From Actinomycetota bacterium (GTDB lineage Bacteria > Actinomycetota > Thermoleophilia > Gaiellales > F1-60-MAGs149): a stretch of 49,240 bases of DNA. The notes under the pieces were generated by a model that made no database searches, was not told the origin of the DNA, and was given only the letters and a program-made list of their open reading frames with translations. Of the stretch, positions 9,661 to 18,199 are shown piece after piece. Within the stretch, counting starts at the first letter, position 1, and each line of letters starts with the position of its first letter. The position numbers and the translations under genes are program-made. The stretch is taken from the NCBI GenBank assembly GCA_026392355.1, contig JAPLCF010000039.1:1-49240 (forward strand). The letters run 5' to 3'.

Positions 9661-10536
9661 GTGCCAACGACGTCGATTGATCTGCACATGCACTCGACGT
9701 CGTCGGACGGCAAGCTCTCCCCGGCAGCGGTCGTGCAGCTCGCCGCCGAGCGCGGGCTCAATCTGATCGCCCTGACCGACCACGACACGCTACGCGGCGT
9801 CGCCGAGGCGCAGGCCGCGGGCCGCGAGCACGGCGTAGCGGTGCTCCCCGGCATCGAGCTGTCGGGCCGCTACCCCGACGGCCAGTGCCACCTGTTGGCC
9901 TGGCTGCCCGATCCCGTACCCGCCGCGTTCCTCGACTGGACGCACGTGAAGGAACGCGATCGCGAGGCCCGTGCGCGCGAGATGGTCGAGCGCCTCCAGG
10001 GCCTCGGTCTCGAGCTCACGTGGGATGACGTCCGTGCGGCCGCCGAGTTCAACATCGGCCGCCCGCACGTCGCCGACGCGCTCGTCAAGACCGGCGCGGC
10101 GACCAGCCGCAAGGACGCCTTCGAGCGCTGGATCGGCAGCGACTGTCCCGGCTACGTGCCGAGCGGCAAGACCGAGCCCGCGGAGATCATCGAGCGTGTC
10201 GTCGAGGCGGGCGGCCTGATCTCGCTCGCGCACCCGTACTCGCTCAACCTCGACCACGCCGCGCTCGACGCGTACGTCCAGAACCTCGCAGACGTCGGCC
10301 TCTGTGCGATCGAGGCGCACCGCCCCGACCAGGACCCGGCCACGCAGGCCGCGTACCGCGCGCTCGCCGAGCGCCATGGCCTGCTCGTCTCGACGGGCTC
10401 CGACTTTCACGACCTCGAGCGCGAGGAGCAGCGCCAGCGCCCCCTCGGTGGCACCGGTAGCCCCGGCATCAGCGCAGACGATCGGGAGGCGCTACTCAGC
10501 CGCCTACCCGGCGCACGCGATGCCCTTGCCGGGTGA
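9661..10536 (+). CDS. PHP-domain metal-dependent phosphoesterase (YciV/TrpH-like)
   Basis: 291 residues. PHP motifs run in order: DLHMHSTSSDGKLSP (HxH metal site), LTDHDTLRGV, GIELSG, ISLAHPYSL and STGSDFHD. The family includes 3',5'-nucleoside bisphosphate phosphatase and 5'-3' exonuclease activity on short RNA (E. coli RNase AM/YciV). The N-terminus of the usable protein begins just before the HxH motif, consistent with the GTG start. The 3' end overlaps the convergent SUI1-like gene by 41 bases. Substrate is not determinable from sequence. Confidence 0.9.
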   Translation: MPTTSIDLHMHSTSSDGKLSPAAVVQLAAERGLNLIALTDHDTLRGVAEAQAAGREHGVAVLPGIELSGRYPDGQCHLLAWLPDPVPAAFLDWTHVKERDREARAREMVERLQGLGLELTWDDVRAAAEFNIGRPHVADALVKTGAATSRKDAFERWIGSDCPGYVPSGKTEPAEIIERVVEAGGLISLAHPYSLNLDHAALDAYVQNLADVGLCAIEAHRPDQDPATQAAYRALAERHGLLVSTGSDFHDLEREEQRQRPLGGTGSPGISADDREALLSRLPGARDALAG

Positions 10537-10831
10537 GGTGCTCGATCAGCTTCTCGGCATGATCGCCCTGGATCTCGACGGCGCTGTCGCGCACCGCGCC
10601 GCCCGCACCGACGAGCTTCTTGAGGTCTTTGAGCGCAGCCTTGGGGTCACCCGGCAGGCCGGTGACCAGTGTGACCCAGCCGTTGCCGCGACCACCGCGG
10701 CGACGCTCGACGCGCACGACGCCGTCGCTCGGGTGCCCCTGCGCCGCGCCGGGTCCAGCCGTCGCGCCGCGGCGCTGACGCTTGCCACCGCCGCGCAGAT
10801 CGCCATCCTCGGTCGAGTACACCCGTGTCAT
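10496..10831 (-). CDS. SUI1/eIF1-like translation factor (YciH family)
   Basis: 111 residues. The SUI1 fold covers about 40-108: VVRVERRRGGRGNGWVTLVTGLP, DLKKLVGAGGAVRDSAVEIQGDH and the C-terminal LIEHLTRQGHRVRR. The bacterial members (E. coli YciH) bind the 30S subunit and influence initiation fidelity. The N-terminus (GGGKRQRRG) is basic. The ATG at 10829-10831 lies six bases from a CATAAT element, which fits a leaderless message; longer in-frame extensions are rejected. It overlaps the PHP gene end to end by 41 bases. Confidence 0.9.
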   Translation of the reverse strand: MTRVYSTEDGDLRGGGKRQRRGATAGPGAAQGHPSDGVVRVERRRGGRGNGWVTLVTGLPGDPKAALKDLKKLVGAGGAVRDSAVEIQGDHAEKLIEHLTRQGHRVRRVGG

Positions 10832-10836
10832 GCCGT

Positions 10837-10843
10837 CATTATG
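10837..10843. promoter_or_regulatory. overlapping divergent -10 elements (SUI1-like gene and gluQ)
   Basis: Plus strand 10837-10842 reads CATTAT, six bases before the gluQ GTG. Minus strand 10843-10838 reads CATAAT, six bases before the SUI1-like ATG. The two hexamers share five base pairs in a 17-base intergenic gap. Confidence 0.6.
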
Positions 10844-10848
10844 CAGCG

Positions 10849-11730
10849 GTGACCAAGGGGCGATTCGCACCGACGCCAAGCGGCGACCTGCATTTGGGCA
10901 ACGTCCGCACCGCGCTGATCGCGTGGCTGTATGCGCGCGCCACGGGCGGGTCGATCCAGCTGCGCATCGACGACCTGGATGTCGACCGTTGCAAGGAGGA
11001 GTTCGAGTTTCGCCAACTCGAGGATCTCGCCTGGCTCGGCCTGACGTGGGATGGCGAGTTGATCCGCCAGTCTCAGCGCCTGGATCGCTACACCGCGGCG
11101 CTCGACCAACTGCGCGCTGCCGGGCTCGTCTACCCGTGCTTCTGCACGCGCGCCGAGATCAAGGCCGCCGCCTCGGCCCCGCACGGCGATGAGGGACCGA
11201 TCTACGGCGGCACCTGCCGCGGACTCGATCCCATCGCTACCGCCGAGCGCATCGCCGCGGGCGAGCGCCATGCCCTGCGTCTCGCCGTGCCCGCCGGCGT
11301 CGAGCGCTTCGACGACTTCGTCCACGGTCCCGTCGAAATCGATGTTGTCGCGACCGCGGGTGATCTCGTGCTCGTGCGCTCCGACGGCGTGATCGGCTAC
11401 CAGCTGGCCTGCGCCGTCGATGACGCGCAGCCCGAGATGACGCACATCGTCCGCGGCGAGGACCTCCTCCCCTCCGCGGCCTTCCAGCGCGTGATCATGC
11501 GCCTGCTCGACCTCGAGCCGCCCGCGTACGGGCACGTGCCGCTGATGCTCGGCGACGACGGCGCGCGCCTGGCCAAGCGCCATGGCGCGATCACGCTGCG
11601 GGAGCACCAGGAACATGGAGCCACGCCCGAGGGCGTCACCGGGATGCTGGCCGGGATGTTTGGCATCGGCGATGGCTCGCCGGCCGATCCCGACGAGCTT
11701 GTCCCCCTGGCAGCCGGGATTGCGGACTAA
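10849..11730 (+). CDS. gluQ: glutamyl-Q tRNA(Asp) synthetase
   Basis: 293 residues, a truncated GluRS-like catalytic core without anticodon-binding domain. GluQ attaches Glu to the queuosine base of tRNA-Asp. Visible features: RFAPTPSGDLHLGNVRTAL (HIGH-like), the Zn site with CFC then YGGTC, DLVLVRSDGVIGYQLACAVDD, and the KMSKS-like AKRHG. The GTG at 10849 is the only start just before the conserved N-terminus. It implies a queuosine-using tRNA pathway elsewhere in the genome. Confidence 0.94.
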   Translation: MTKGRFAPTPSGDLHLGNVRTALIAWLYARATGGSIQLRIDDLDVDRCKEEFEFRQLEDLAWLGLTWDGELIRQSQRLDRYTAALDQLRAAGLVYPCFCTRAEIKAAASAPHGDEGPIYGGTCRGLDPIATAERIAAGERHALRLAVPAGVERFDDFVHGPVEIDVVATAGDLVLVRSDGVIGYQLACAVDDAQPEMTHIVRGEDLLPSAAFQRVIMRLLDLEPPAYGHVPLMLGDDGARLAKRHGAITLREHQEHGATPEGVTGMLAGMFGIGDGSPADPDELVPLAAGIAD

Positions 11731-11868
11731 CCCGACGACGGCCAGTACCTTCCCGTAATGTGTCCTTAACCGGACGCTTCCGGTATCGATGAGGAGAGGC
11801 ATACAGCCGCTCGTGAGGTCGTTATCGGCTGAGGCCGTCTAGGTTGGATCCACGCGATCCGCAGAACG

Positions 11869-12477
11869 ATGCGCTGCGCATTGAGACACCGCAGGATGTC
11901 GGCGCCCGGGAACGAGAATCGCCTCGGCGCCTATATCCGTCGGCGAGCGCTGACAGAGCTCCATGATCTCGATGCGTCCACCGGAGCCGCCGGTGCACTC
12001 GACCTCTGGGTCAACGTCTCACCCCACGAGATCGACGCGTCGTTCGTCGCAGGAGTACTCGACGACCTCACGGCCTGCGGCGTCGCTCCTGATCGTCTGA
12101 CGCTCGAGATCACCGAGCGTGTCGCGTTCCGCACGATCGATCCAGGCATCGAGCTGATCGACGAGCTCTCATCGCACGGCATTCACATCGCGGTCGACGA
12201 CTTCGGTACGGGGTTCACCTCGCTCACGCAGCTGCGAACGTTGCCGCTGGCACGCATCAAGATCGACCGCTCATTCCTCGCGGATATCGTCGGCGAGAGC
12301 GCTAGTCGCGTACGCCCCCTGATCGCAGGCATCGTCCAGATCGGACGACTCCTCGAGCTCGAAGTCGTGACCGAAGGCATCGAGACGCAGGAGCAACTCG
12401 ACGCCGTGCGCGAACTGGGCGCCGACCTCGCGCAAGGCCATCTCTTTTCGCTCGCCGCCTTCCAGACACGCGCCTGA
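11869..12477 (+). pseudogene. N-terminally truncated EAL-domain protein
   Basis: 202 residues at most. It covers the C-terminal two thirds of a c-di-GMP phosphodiesterase domain: DLWVNVSPHEI, LTLEITE, AVDDFGTGFTSL, KIDRSFL, EVVTEGIET and QGHLFS. The domain's opening, including the signature EAL loop that supplies a catalytic Glu, is absent from the ORF. A trace survives upstream at about 11812-11839: one frame reads AREVVIG up to a TGA, and GAG GCC GTC (E-A-V) follows one base out of phase, followed by stops. Catalysis is therefore unlikely. A short inactive receptor-type EAL is possible. Confidence 0.7.
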
Positions 12478-12508
12478 CACTCCCGGCCATGGGCCGGCCA
12501 GCCGCGAC

Positions 12509-12757
12509 CTAGCTGATCGGTCGCGTGCGCTCGCGGATGCCGATCTCGCCGACCTCTTGCATGGGATCGATCTCGATCGGCATGGTGTCGATCGCGTCGA
12601 TCTCCGAGGCGCCAAGCGGCTCGAGGCCAAGCGCGGGGTCCGAGACGTGGATCACCGTCGCCGGATGCAGCAGCAGCGCAACGGGCTCACGCCCCTCCTC
12701 AAAGGCACGATGAATCGCGCCCTGCAGGTCCTCGAGGAAGAGCTCGCCGTCAGCCAT
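12509..12757 (-). CDS. small unknown protein
   Basis: 82 residues, soluble and acidic toward the C-terminus, not recognised. It begins ADGELFLEDLQGAIHRAFEEG, then VALLLHPATVIHVSDPALGLEPL and an acidic EIDAIDTMPIEID stretch. The ATG at 12755-12757 is supported by a TACGCT element seven bases upstream. Divergent from the lipoprotein gene; the ORF could extend further upstream, but that would overlap that gene's promoter. Confidence 0.7.
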   Translation of the reverse strand: MADGELFLEDLQGAIHRAFEEGREPVALLLHPATVIHVSDPALGLEPLGASEIDAIDTMPIEIDPMQEVGEIGIRERTRPIS

Positions 12758-12764
12758 CGCTGCC

Positions 12765-12770
12765 AGCGTA
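12765..12770 (-). promoter_or_regulatory. -10 element of the 12509-12757 gene
   Basis: TACGCT on the minus strand, then seven bases to the ATG. Confidence 0.45.
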
Positions 12771-12799
12771 CCAACGCGAAGGCACGCAGCCGCGGCGGA

Positions 12800-12805
12800 T
12801 AGGAT
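12800..12805 (+). promoter_or_regulatory. -10 element of the 12812-13564 lipoprotein
   Basis: TAGGAT, six bases before the GTG start, in the same 54-base divergent gap. Confidence 0.5.
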
Positions 12806-12811
12806 GGGTCG

Positions 12812-13564
12812 GTGCTCGCCCGCCGCCTGCTTCCCCTGCTCGCCCTGACGGTCGTGCTCGCAGCCTGCGGTGGCGCGACGTCTTCTGGCCCGCAGACCCA
12901 GTCGGCCCAGCCCGCTCCACCCCCGACGGGTGCGAACGCCGTGACGATCTCGCCGTTTGCGGCCGGTGGCGGCGAAACGACGAGTGCCGACAGTGGCACC
13001 GCGCAGGCGATCTTTCCGGCCGAGACGCCGTCGGGCGTGCTCGCGCTGGCGGCCCAGCACCCGAATGGACAGGTGGTCTACGCCACCATCCTCGATGGCA
13101 CCCAAGGCGAGCTGACGCTGGCGCGCCTCGGCGACAAGGCACTCGTTGCGGTCACGGGCGACAGCGGCACCACACGCGTTGGCGTGAATCTCTCGACGTC
13201 CAAGATCACCTGGGTGTGCGTGACACAGGGTGCAGACACGCCGACCTGCACGAAGAAGGACGCCGATCGCAAGGGCGCGACTGCGCTGGCGACGGCTGCG
13301 CAGCTCGTCGGCGAGGACACCGCACGTCAGATCGCGGCGAAGGTTGCTGCTGCCAGCGATGGCGGCCTGCAGGTGCAGACGCGTGCCAACCAAGTCGACG
13401 CGTCGTGCCTGACCGGCACCGAGCCGAGCGGCGCCAACCTGATGGTCTGCGTCTCGCCGAGCGGCTTCATCACCGACGCGGAGCAGGGTGGCACGATCGC
13501 CCGCGCCAGCACCGTCTCGCCCGACGTCGATCCGGTCGTGCTCAGTCCGGACGGAGCGAGCTAG
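12812..13564 (+). CDS. secreted lipoprotein of unknown function
   Basis: 250 residues. A lipoprotein signal peptide is clear: basic RR, hydrophobic LLPLLALTVVL, lipobox LAAC with Cys19, then GG. A Ser/Pro/Thr-rich linker follows to about 60. The globular part has two Cys pairs (WVCVTQGADTPTC; SCLTGTEPSGANLMVC) compatible with disulfides. Function unknown; it is expected on the outer face of the membrane. Start GTG at 12812. The stop shares CTAG with the convergent ybjN-like gene. Confidence 0.85.
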   Translation: MLARRLLPLLALTVVLAACGGATSSGPQTQSAQPAPPPTGANAVTISPFAAGGGETTSADSGTAQAIFPAETPSGVLALAAQHPNGQVVYATILDGTQGELTLARLGDKALVAVTGDSGTTRVGVNLSTSKITWVCVTQGADTPTCTKKDADRKGATALATAAQLVGEDTARQIAAKVAAASDGGLQVQTRANQVDASCLTGTEPSGANLMVCVSPSGFITDAEQGGTIARASTVSPDVDPVVLSPDGAS

Positions 13565-14445
13565 GCGAGATCGAGGTAGCGGCGGCCGCCGTGTGCAGAG
13601 GCCAGCTGCTCGTCGACCGCGTCGGCCGTCTCGGCGACGGCGCGTACCGCGTGCATCAGCTCGACCTCTTGCAGATCGTCGGCGAGGATCGCGTGCTCGA
13701 ACCACAGCTCGCGGCGCGCATCGGTGTACGCGAACCGGCCGACCGTGGTCTCGTCGGCGATCGTGCAGGCCGCGAGCGCAAGCTCGTCGGTGAGGTCGAC
13801 ATCGATGAGCACGGGGGCGGCGACGATGATCACGCTCGATCGCTCCAGGTGGTGCATGGCCGACACGAAGACGCGCGTCGAGCCCGCCTCACCATGCAGA
13901 CCCCAGACAGGGTCATCGACGAAGCCGTTCGTCTCGAGCCAGCGTGCGGCACGCTCCCGCACGACCGCCACGCGCTCTTCGGCCCCACGACGCACATCGA
14001 CATCGGGCGTCCGCGGCTCGCCGGGATCCATCCCGCCGACGCGCATGTGCAGACGTGCTCCCTCGTTCGCCGAGAGCCAGCCAACCGTCCACACCGCGAC
14101 CGTCACCTCTTCCTGCGCGAGCGTATGCCCACCAAGCATCGACTGCTCCGCAACGAGCGCGCTGCCGTTGTGGCGCAGACGACCCAGCACGAAGCCGTCG
14201 TGCTCGAGCAGTACGGATGCGGCCAGCGGGCCCGTGAACTTCGGCACCGGTAGTACCTCGGAGGAGGCGACGACCATCGCCTGTGCGGCATCGTCGGGAT
14301 CGGCCACGACGTCGACGCGCACCGACATGCGGGCGTTGCCGACACGGCCGCGCCACGCCGCATCGCGCGGGTCTTCCTCGACGAAGGTGCGCTCGAGCGC
14401 GCGCCGCACCGATGCGACGGTGCCGGGAAACAGTTGCTCGCTCAT
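13561..14445 (-). CDS. tandem YbjN-like (type III secretion chaperone-fold) protein
   Basis: 294 residues with two similar halves. The first half (about 8-145) includes VRVDVVADPDDAAQAMVVASSEVLPVP and ends in EEVTVAVWTVGWLSANEGARLHMRV. The second half (about 175-290) includes VFVSAMHHLERSSVIIVAAPVLIDVD and ELWFEHAILADDLQEVELMHAVRAVAE, the latter typical of the YbjN/DUF1790 fold. It is the third gene of the carotenoid operon and begins within the crtB stop (ATGA overlap). Why such a protein should follow crtB is unknown; translational coupling is directly visible. Confidence 0.7.
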   Translation of the reverse strand: MSEQLFPGTVASVRRALERTFVEEDPRDAAWRGRVGNARMSVRVDVVADPDDAAQAMVVASSEVLPVPKFTGPLAASVLLEHDGFVLGRLRHNGSALVAEQSMLGGHTLAQEEVTVAVWTVGWLSANEGARLHMRVGGMDPGEPRTPDVDVRRGAEERVAVVRERAARWLETNGFVDDPVWGLHGEAGSTRVFVSAMHHLERSSVIIVAAPVLIDVDLTDELALAACTIADETTVGRFAYTDARRELWFEHAILADDLQEVELMHAVRAVAETADAVDEQLASAHGGRRYLDLA

Positions 14446-15284
14446 GACCACCTCTTGGGACGGACGAAGGCACGGGCCACGATCGTGGCCTTGCGCGGAC
14501 GCGAGACGACAGAGCGGCTGCGATTGGCACCGTAGCCGCCGCGCTCGATCTCGCGCAGGATCTCGCGGTACATCGCGCCAGCGGCAGCGACGGACCGGCC
14601 GCCGTGGACGAGCATCGGGACACCATGGAGCCCCTGGTCGTACAACGTGTCGGCGCGGTCGATCTGATCGCGATACAGCTCGGTGCGGTCCTGCGTGGCG
14701 AGATCGGTGATGCCAAAGCGCGCAAGCGTGTCGCTGGCGAGGTAGACGCGACCGTTGGCCAGGTCCTCGTCGACATCGCGCAGGATGTTCGTGCGCTGCA
14801 TCGCATTGCCGAGCGCGCGCGCTGCGTTCCAGGCCGCGTCGTCCCAGACGCCGAGGATCGACGCCATCATCTCCCCCACGCAGCCGGCGACGCGGTAGCA
14901 ATAGACGTCGAGATCGCCCTCGGTCTGGATGTCGGGCGTCGCGAGGTCGTCGCGCATGCCCTGCAGGAAGGCGACCAGTGCCGGGCGCGGCAGGCCGTAG
15001 CGGCGGGTGAGGTCTTCGAGGATCACGGTCTCGCGCGTCGAGGTCTCGTCGGTGACCAGCCACGTCTCGACAGCCGCGACGGCGGCATCGGCATCGGGGC
15101 TCTGCTCATCGACGAGATCGTCGAGGGTACGCAGTACGAGATAGAGCAAGACGACGTCATCGCGCACGGTGGCGGGCAGCAGGCGCGCGGCCAGCGAGAA
15201 CGTCCGTGCCACGTTCTGCATCACCTCCTGCGCCTCGGGCAGGTAGCCGTCGGTTGCCTGAGCGCCGCGGCGTGGGAGTCTCAC
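14442..15284 (-). CDS. crtB: phytoene/squalene synthase family protein
   Basis: 280 residues. The family condenses two prenyl diphosphates; next to crtI the product is most likely phytoene from two GGPP. The first Asp-rich motif is RTLDDLVDE (Asp55, Asp56, Asp59) and the second NILRDVDEDLANGRVYL. FSLAARLLP is the conserved substrate-entry segment. The start GTG overlaps the crtI stop (GTGA). There is no transit or signal peptide. Squalene synthesis is the main alternative, made less likely by crtI. Confidence 0.92.
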   Translation of the reverse strand: MRLPRRGAQATDGYLPEAQEVMQNVARTFSLAARLLPATVRDDVVLLYLVLRTLDDLVDEQSPDADAAVAAVETWLVTDETSTRETVILEDLTRRYGLPRPALVAFLQGMRDDLATPDIQTEGDLDVYCYRVAGCVGEMMASILGVWDDAAWNAARALGNAMQRTNILRDVDEDLANGRVYLASDTLARFGITDLATQDRTELYRDQIDRADTLYDQGLHGVPMLVHGGRSVAAAGAMYREILREIERGGYGANRSRSVVSRPRKATIVARAFVRPKRWS

Positions 15285-16783
15285 GTCGCGATCCCGAGAT
15301 CGCGGCGCACCAGCCCCGCTGCGACCTCGGCCCCGAGCAGCACGCCCGGCACGCCGGCACCCGGATGCGCGCCCGCGCCCACGTGGTACAGACCATTGAC
15401 CGTGCGGTCCTTGTTCGGCTGGCGGAAGTACGCCGAGCGCGTCAGCACGGGCTCGGTCGAGAACGCCGTACCCTCGTCTGCGTCGTAGCGCTGCTCGAAA
15501 TCGGCCGGCGTCATCCGGTGCTCCACCTTGATCGATGCGCGCAGGCCGGTTAGCCCCGCGTCGTGTTCCAAGTAGTCAATCACCTTATCGCGCCACGTGT
15601 CAGAAATTGCACCCCAGTCGTCGCCGGAGGCGAGATTCGGGACGGGCAGCAGCACGGCCAGCGAATCGCCGCCCGCGGGCGCCATCGCGGGATCGGTACG
15701 CGCCGGCACGTGGAGGTACAGCGAGAGCGTCTCCGGCAGCACGCGCTTCTTCGTCACGTCGTTGATGAACTTCCGGTACCCGTCGCCGACGAAGAGCGTG
15801 TGGTGCAGCAGCTCGGGCCACTGGCGGTCCGTACCGAGGTAGAGCAGGAAGCACGACATACCGTTGTTCGAGCCGCGGAAGCGCCACGGCGCGCGGTCGG
15901 GCGCGCCCTTGAGCAGTCGCGTCCGCGTGCGCACCGGATCGGCGTCGGAGACGACAACCTCGGCGGGCAGCACCTCGCCATCGGCGAGCCGTACGCCGAT
16001 CGCCTTGCCGCCGCGCACGATGATCTCGTCGACGTCGGCGCTGCAGCGGACGCGGCCGCCAGCGCCCTCAATCGCGCGCACCATCGCCTGGACGATCGAG
16101 TACGTACCGCCCTTCGTGTACCAGACGCCGTCGGCCACCTGCAGGTAGGCGAGCGCGGCGTAGACGGCGGGCACGCGGTACGGGTCGCCACCGATGTACA
16201 GCGAGTGGAAGCTCATCGATTGGAAGATGTGCGGCTCGTCGAAGTACTTCGCGCAGAAATGCGACAGGCTGCGCGCGGCGTCGAGGCGCAGCATCGTCGG
16301 CAGCAGCTTGGCGAACGGCAACGGATTCTCGAAGGCCTTGCGCCCGGCGGCAAGCACCGCGTTTTCGTGGATCAGCCCCGAGGCCTTGAGGAAGGCCGGA
16401 TAGTTGGCGGCGTCGTGCGGCGAGAGCTTGGCGAGCTCCTCTTGCATCTCCTCCACATCGCCCTTGAAGTCGATGCGCGTGCCGTCGTGCGGCCAGTCGA
16501 TACGATAGAACGGATCAAGGCCGATGAGCTCGACCTCCTCACGAAAGTCGCGGTCGAGCAGCGCAAACAACTCGTCGAAGCACCACGGCATCGTCACGAG
16601 GCTCGGGCCGAGATCCCACGTATAGCCCTGGTCGGTGATCTGCGACGCGCGGCCGCCCGGCGCGGGCAGACGCTCGACGACGGTGACGTCGAGCCCGGCC
16701 GCGAGCATGCGCATCGCAGCGGCCAGGCCACCAAAGCCGGAGCCGATCACGATCGCGCGCTTGGGTTGCGAGGCGGTGCTCAT
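15281..16783 (-). CDS. crtI: phytoene desaturase (CrtI family)
   Basis: 500 residues, FAD-dependent membrane-associated desaturase or isomerase of carotenoid synthesis. Rossmann motif GSGFGGLAAAMRM at about 14-26, ERLPAPGGRASQI, DLGPSLVTMPWCFDELF, WYTKGGTYSIVQAM, and the C-terminal FAD-binding GAGAHPGAGVPGVL. Number of desaturation steps cannot be read. It starts at the ATG 16781-16783, seven bases from a TACGCT -10 element, and heads the operon crtI-crtB-ybjN-like. Confidence 0.95.
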   Translation of the reverse strand: MSTASQPKRAIVIGSGFGGLAAAMRMLAAGLDVTVVERLPAPGGRASQITDQGYTWDLGPSLVTMPWCFDELFALLDRDFREEVELIGLDPFYRIDWPHDGTRIDFKGDVEEMQEELAKLSPHDAANYPAFLKASGLIHENAVLAAGRKAFENPLPFAKLLPTMLRLDAARSLSHFCAKYFDEPHIFQSMSFHSLYIGGDPYRVPAVYAALAYLQVADGVWYTKGGTYSIVQAMVRAIEGAGGRVRCSADVDEIIVRGGKAIGVRLADGEVLPAEVVVSDADPVRTRTRLLKGAPDRAPWRFRGSNNGMSCFLLYLGTDRQWPELLHHTLFVGDGYRKFINDVTKKRVLPETLSLYLHVPARTDPAMAPAGGDSLAVLLPVPNLASGDDWGAISDTWRDKVIDYLEHDAGLTGLRASIKVEHRMTPADFEQRYDADEGTAFSTEPVLTRSAYFRQPNKDRTVNGLYHVGAGAHPGAGVPGVLLGAEVAAGLVRRDLGIAT

Positions 16784-16790
16784 TGCTCGC

Positions 16791-16796
16791 AGCGTA
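16791..16796 (-). promoter_or_regulatory. -10 element of the carotenoid operon
   Basis: TACGCT on the minus strand; seven bases to the crtI ATG. Confidence 0.5.
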
Positions 16797-16873
16797 GGCG
16801 CGGTTGCGGCGCGGTGGCGCGGCGACAGGGTGGGGTTTGGATCATCATGTTCCCTATCGCACCGCGTGCGGGA

Positions 16874-17098
16874 TTAGAGCAGCGACTCAGGCTGCGGTAC
16901 GGCGAGCTGCGCCGTGAGTGGCTGCGGGCCGCCAAACAGGCCACCTTCGCCCCACTCCACGCCAAACTCACGTGCGCGATTCGCGTCCGCAGGGGTTTCG
17001 ATACCTGTCGCCACCACAGCCATGTCGAATTCGCGACCGACCGTCACGGCGTACGCAACGACGGTGTCATCCACCACCACACCAAAACCCCATAACAC
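16874..17098 (-). pseudogene. C-terminal fragment of an EAL domain
   Basis: Up to 74 residues. VGREFDMAVVATGIETPADANRAREFGVEWGEGGLFGGPQPL matches the last part of an EAL domain, but the first conserved Glu of EGIET is replaced by Thr (ATGIET). Everything before is missing, and the DNA upstream holds no more of the domain. It lies between crtI and a decapitated secreted-protein gene, in a 364-base stretch with no intact gene. Confidence 0.65.
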
Positions 17099-17107
17099 GT
17101 GGACCAG

Positions 17108-17123
17108 AAAAAGGGGTCAGGTC
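17108..17123 (+). repeat. AAAAAGGGGTCAGGTC motif at a rearrangement junction
   Basis: A 16-base A5G4TCAGGTC motif, A-rich unlike the surroundings, sits exactly between the EAL remnant and the truncated secreted-protein ORF. Similar AAAAGGGGTCAG sequences are seen at the ends of REP-associated (RAYT/IS200-type) elements; that match is from memory and no transposase gene is present. Confidence 0.35.
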
Positions 17124-17147
17124 AGCAACTGGGCGGCTGCGCACTCG

Positions 17148-18167
17148 GTGCTCGCCGCCGGCATTACGTGGACGCCAAGCATCTTCCTGTGGGAGACCGC
17201 CCCGCTCCACATCGCACAACTCCTCGCGCCACAGCTGTCGGAGATCGGCATTGCCGACGATAACGAATTCGTCTGCGCAACCACCTGGCCCGGCTACCTG
17301 CGCGTGATCCCGCCGACCAACACCGTCGTCACCTATCCCGGCATCGGCACCAGCATCTACGCCAGCGAGAACAGTTCGGAATGGCCCATCACACCCGCCC
17401 AGGCGCTCGGGCTGCCCAACCCGACCGGGCCGCACCTCTACGTCTACGAATGGGGTCCGGCAACGATCAGCGGTCTCACCGCCGGTGGCCAGCCGATCGC
17501 GATCCAGTCGGCCTCGCTGACCGGCCCAACCGGCTTCGTGCCGGTGCGTTGGGTCGACCCAACCAACCCGACCGTCGGCCCGTATCTCACACCCGCGTCG
17601 GGCATCATCATCCCGGTCCGTCCGCTCGTGGACAACGCGAACTACTCGGCGACCGTCACGTTCAACAACGGCGTCACCTACACATGGGGGTTCACGACCG
17701 CCCTAAGCGGCAAGGTCGCGACGCTGAAGAACATCCGCATCGTCCCTAGACGCGTCACACAACGCCGCGTCTGCACGCTGCGCCGCGCTGGGCGCTGCGT
17801 ACGGTACGGCACGGTCTACAACAACACGGTTGCCATCACGGGCCTGTTCACAAGCGCCGACAATCCGCGCCTCGCCATCGCCGGCGCCGACGTCGGCATC
17901 ACCTTCCAGAAGACGCAGCAGGCACAGCTCGCCACCGCCGCCAACGGCGTCTTTCGTGCGACGTACCAGTTCACGAGCCGGACCCGCCGCTTCCGGATGC
18001 GCGTGGCCATCACCGCCGGCTCTGACACCGGTGCGTACATCGTGCGCTTCCGCATCGTCAATCGCCCCAGTGGCCTGATCGCCATCGTCTACGGCATCAG
18101 CCCGGCCCCGATGAGCGCAGCGGCCGCACCACCGAAGCACCTTGACGCCAGCGTGCGGCATCGCTGA
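17148..18167 (+). pseudogene. N-terminally truncated secreted, Ig-like-domain protein
   Basis: The reading frame is open from 16914, but residues before about 17130 are antisense to the EAL remnant. From GTG 17148 the product has about 340 residues: WTPSIFLWETAPLHIAQLLAP, CATTWPGYLRVIPPTNTVVTYPG, an Ig-like or beta-sandwich region (about 17440-17700), a basic linker (IVPRRVTQRRVCTLRRAGRC) and a second beta-rich domain to the end. It looks extracellular, but no signal peptide is left. I cannot name the family with confidence. The missing 5' end and adjacent repeat-like motif suggest a decapitated gene. Confidence 0.6.
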
Positions 18168-18199
18168 CGGGTGCCGCGGCCGCAATCGCGGCTGCAGCG

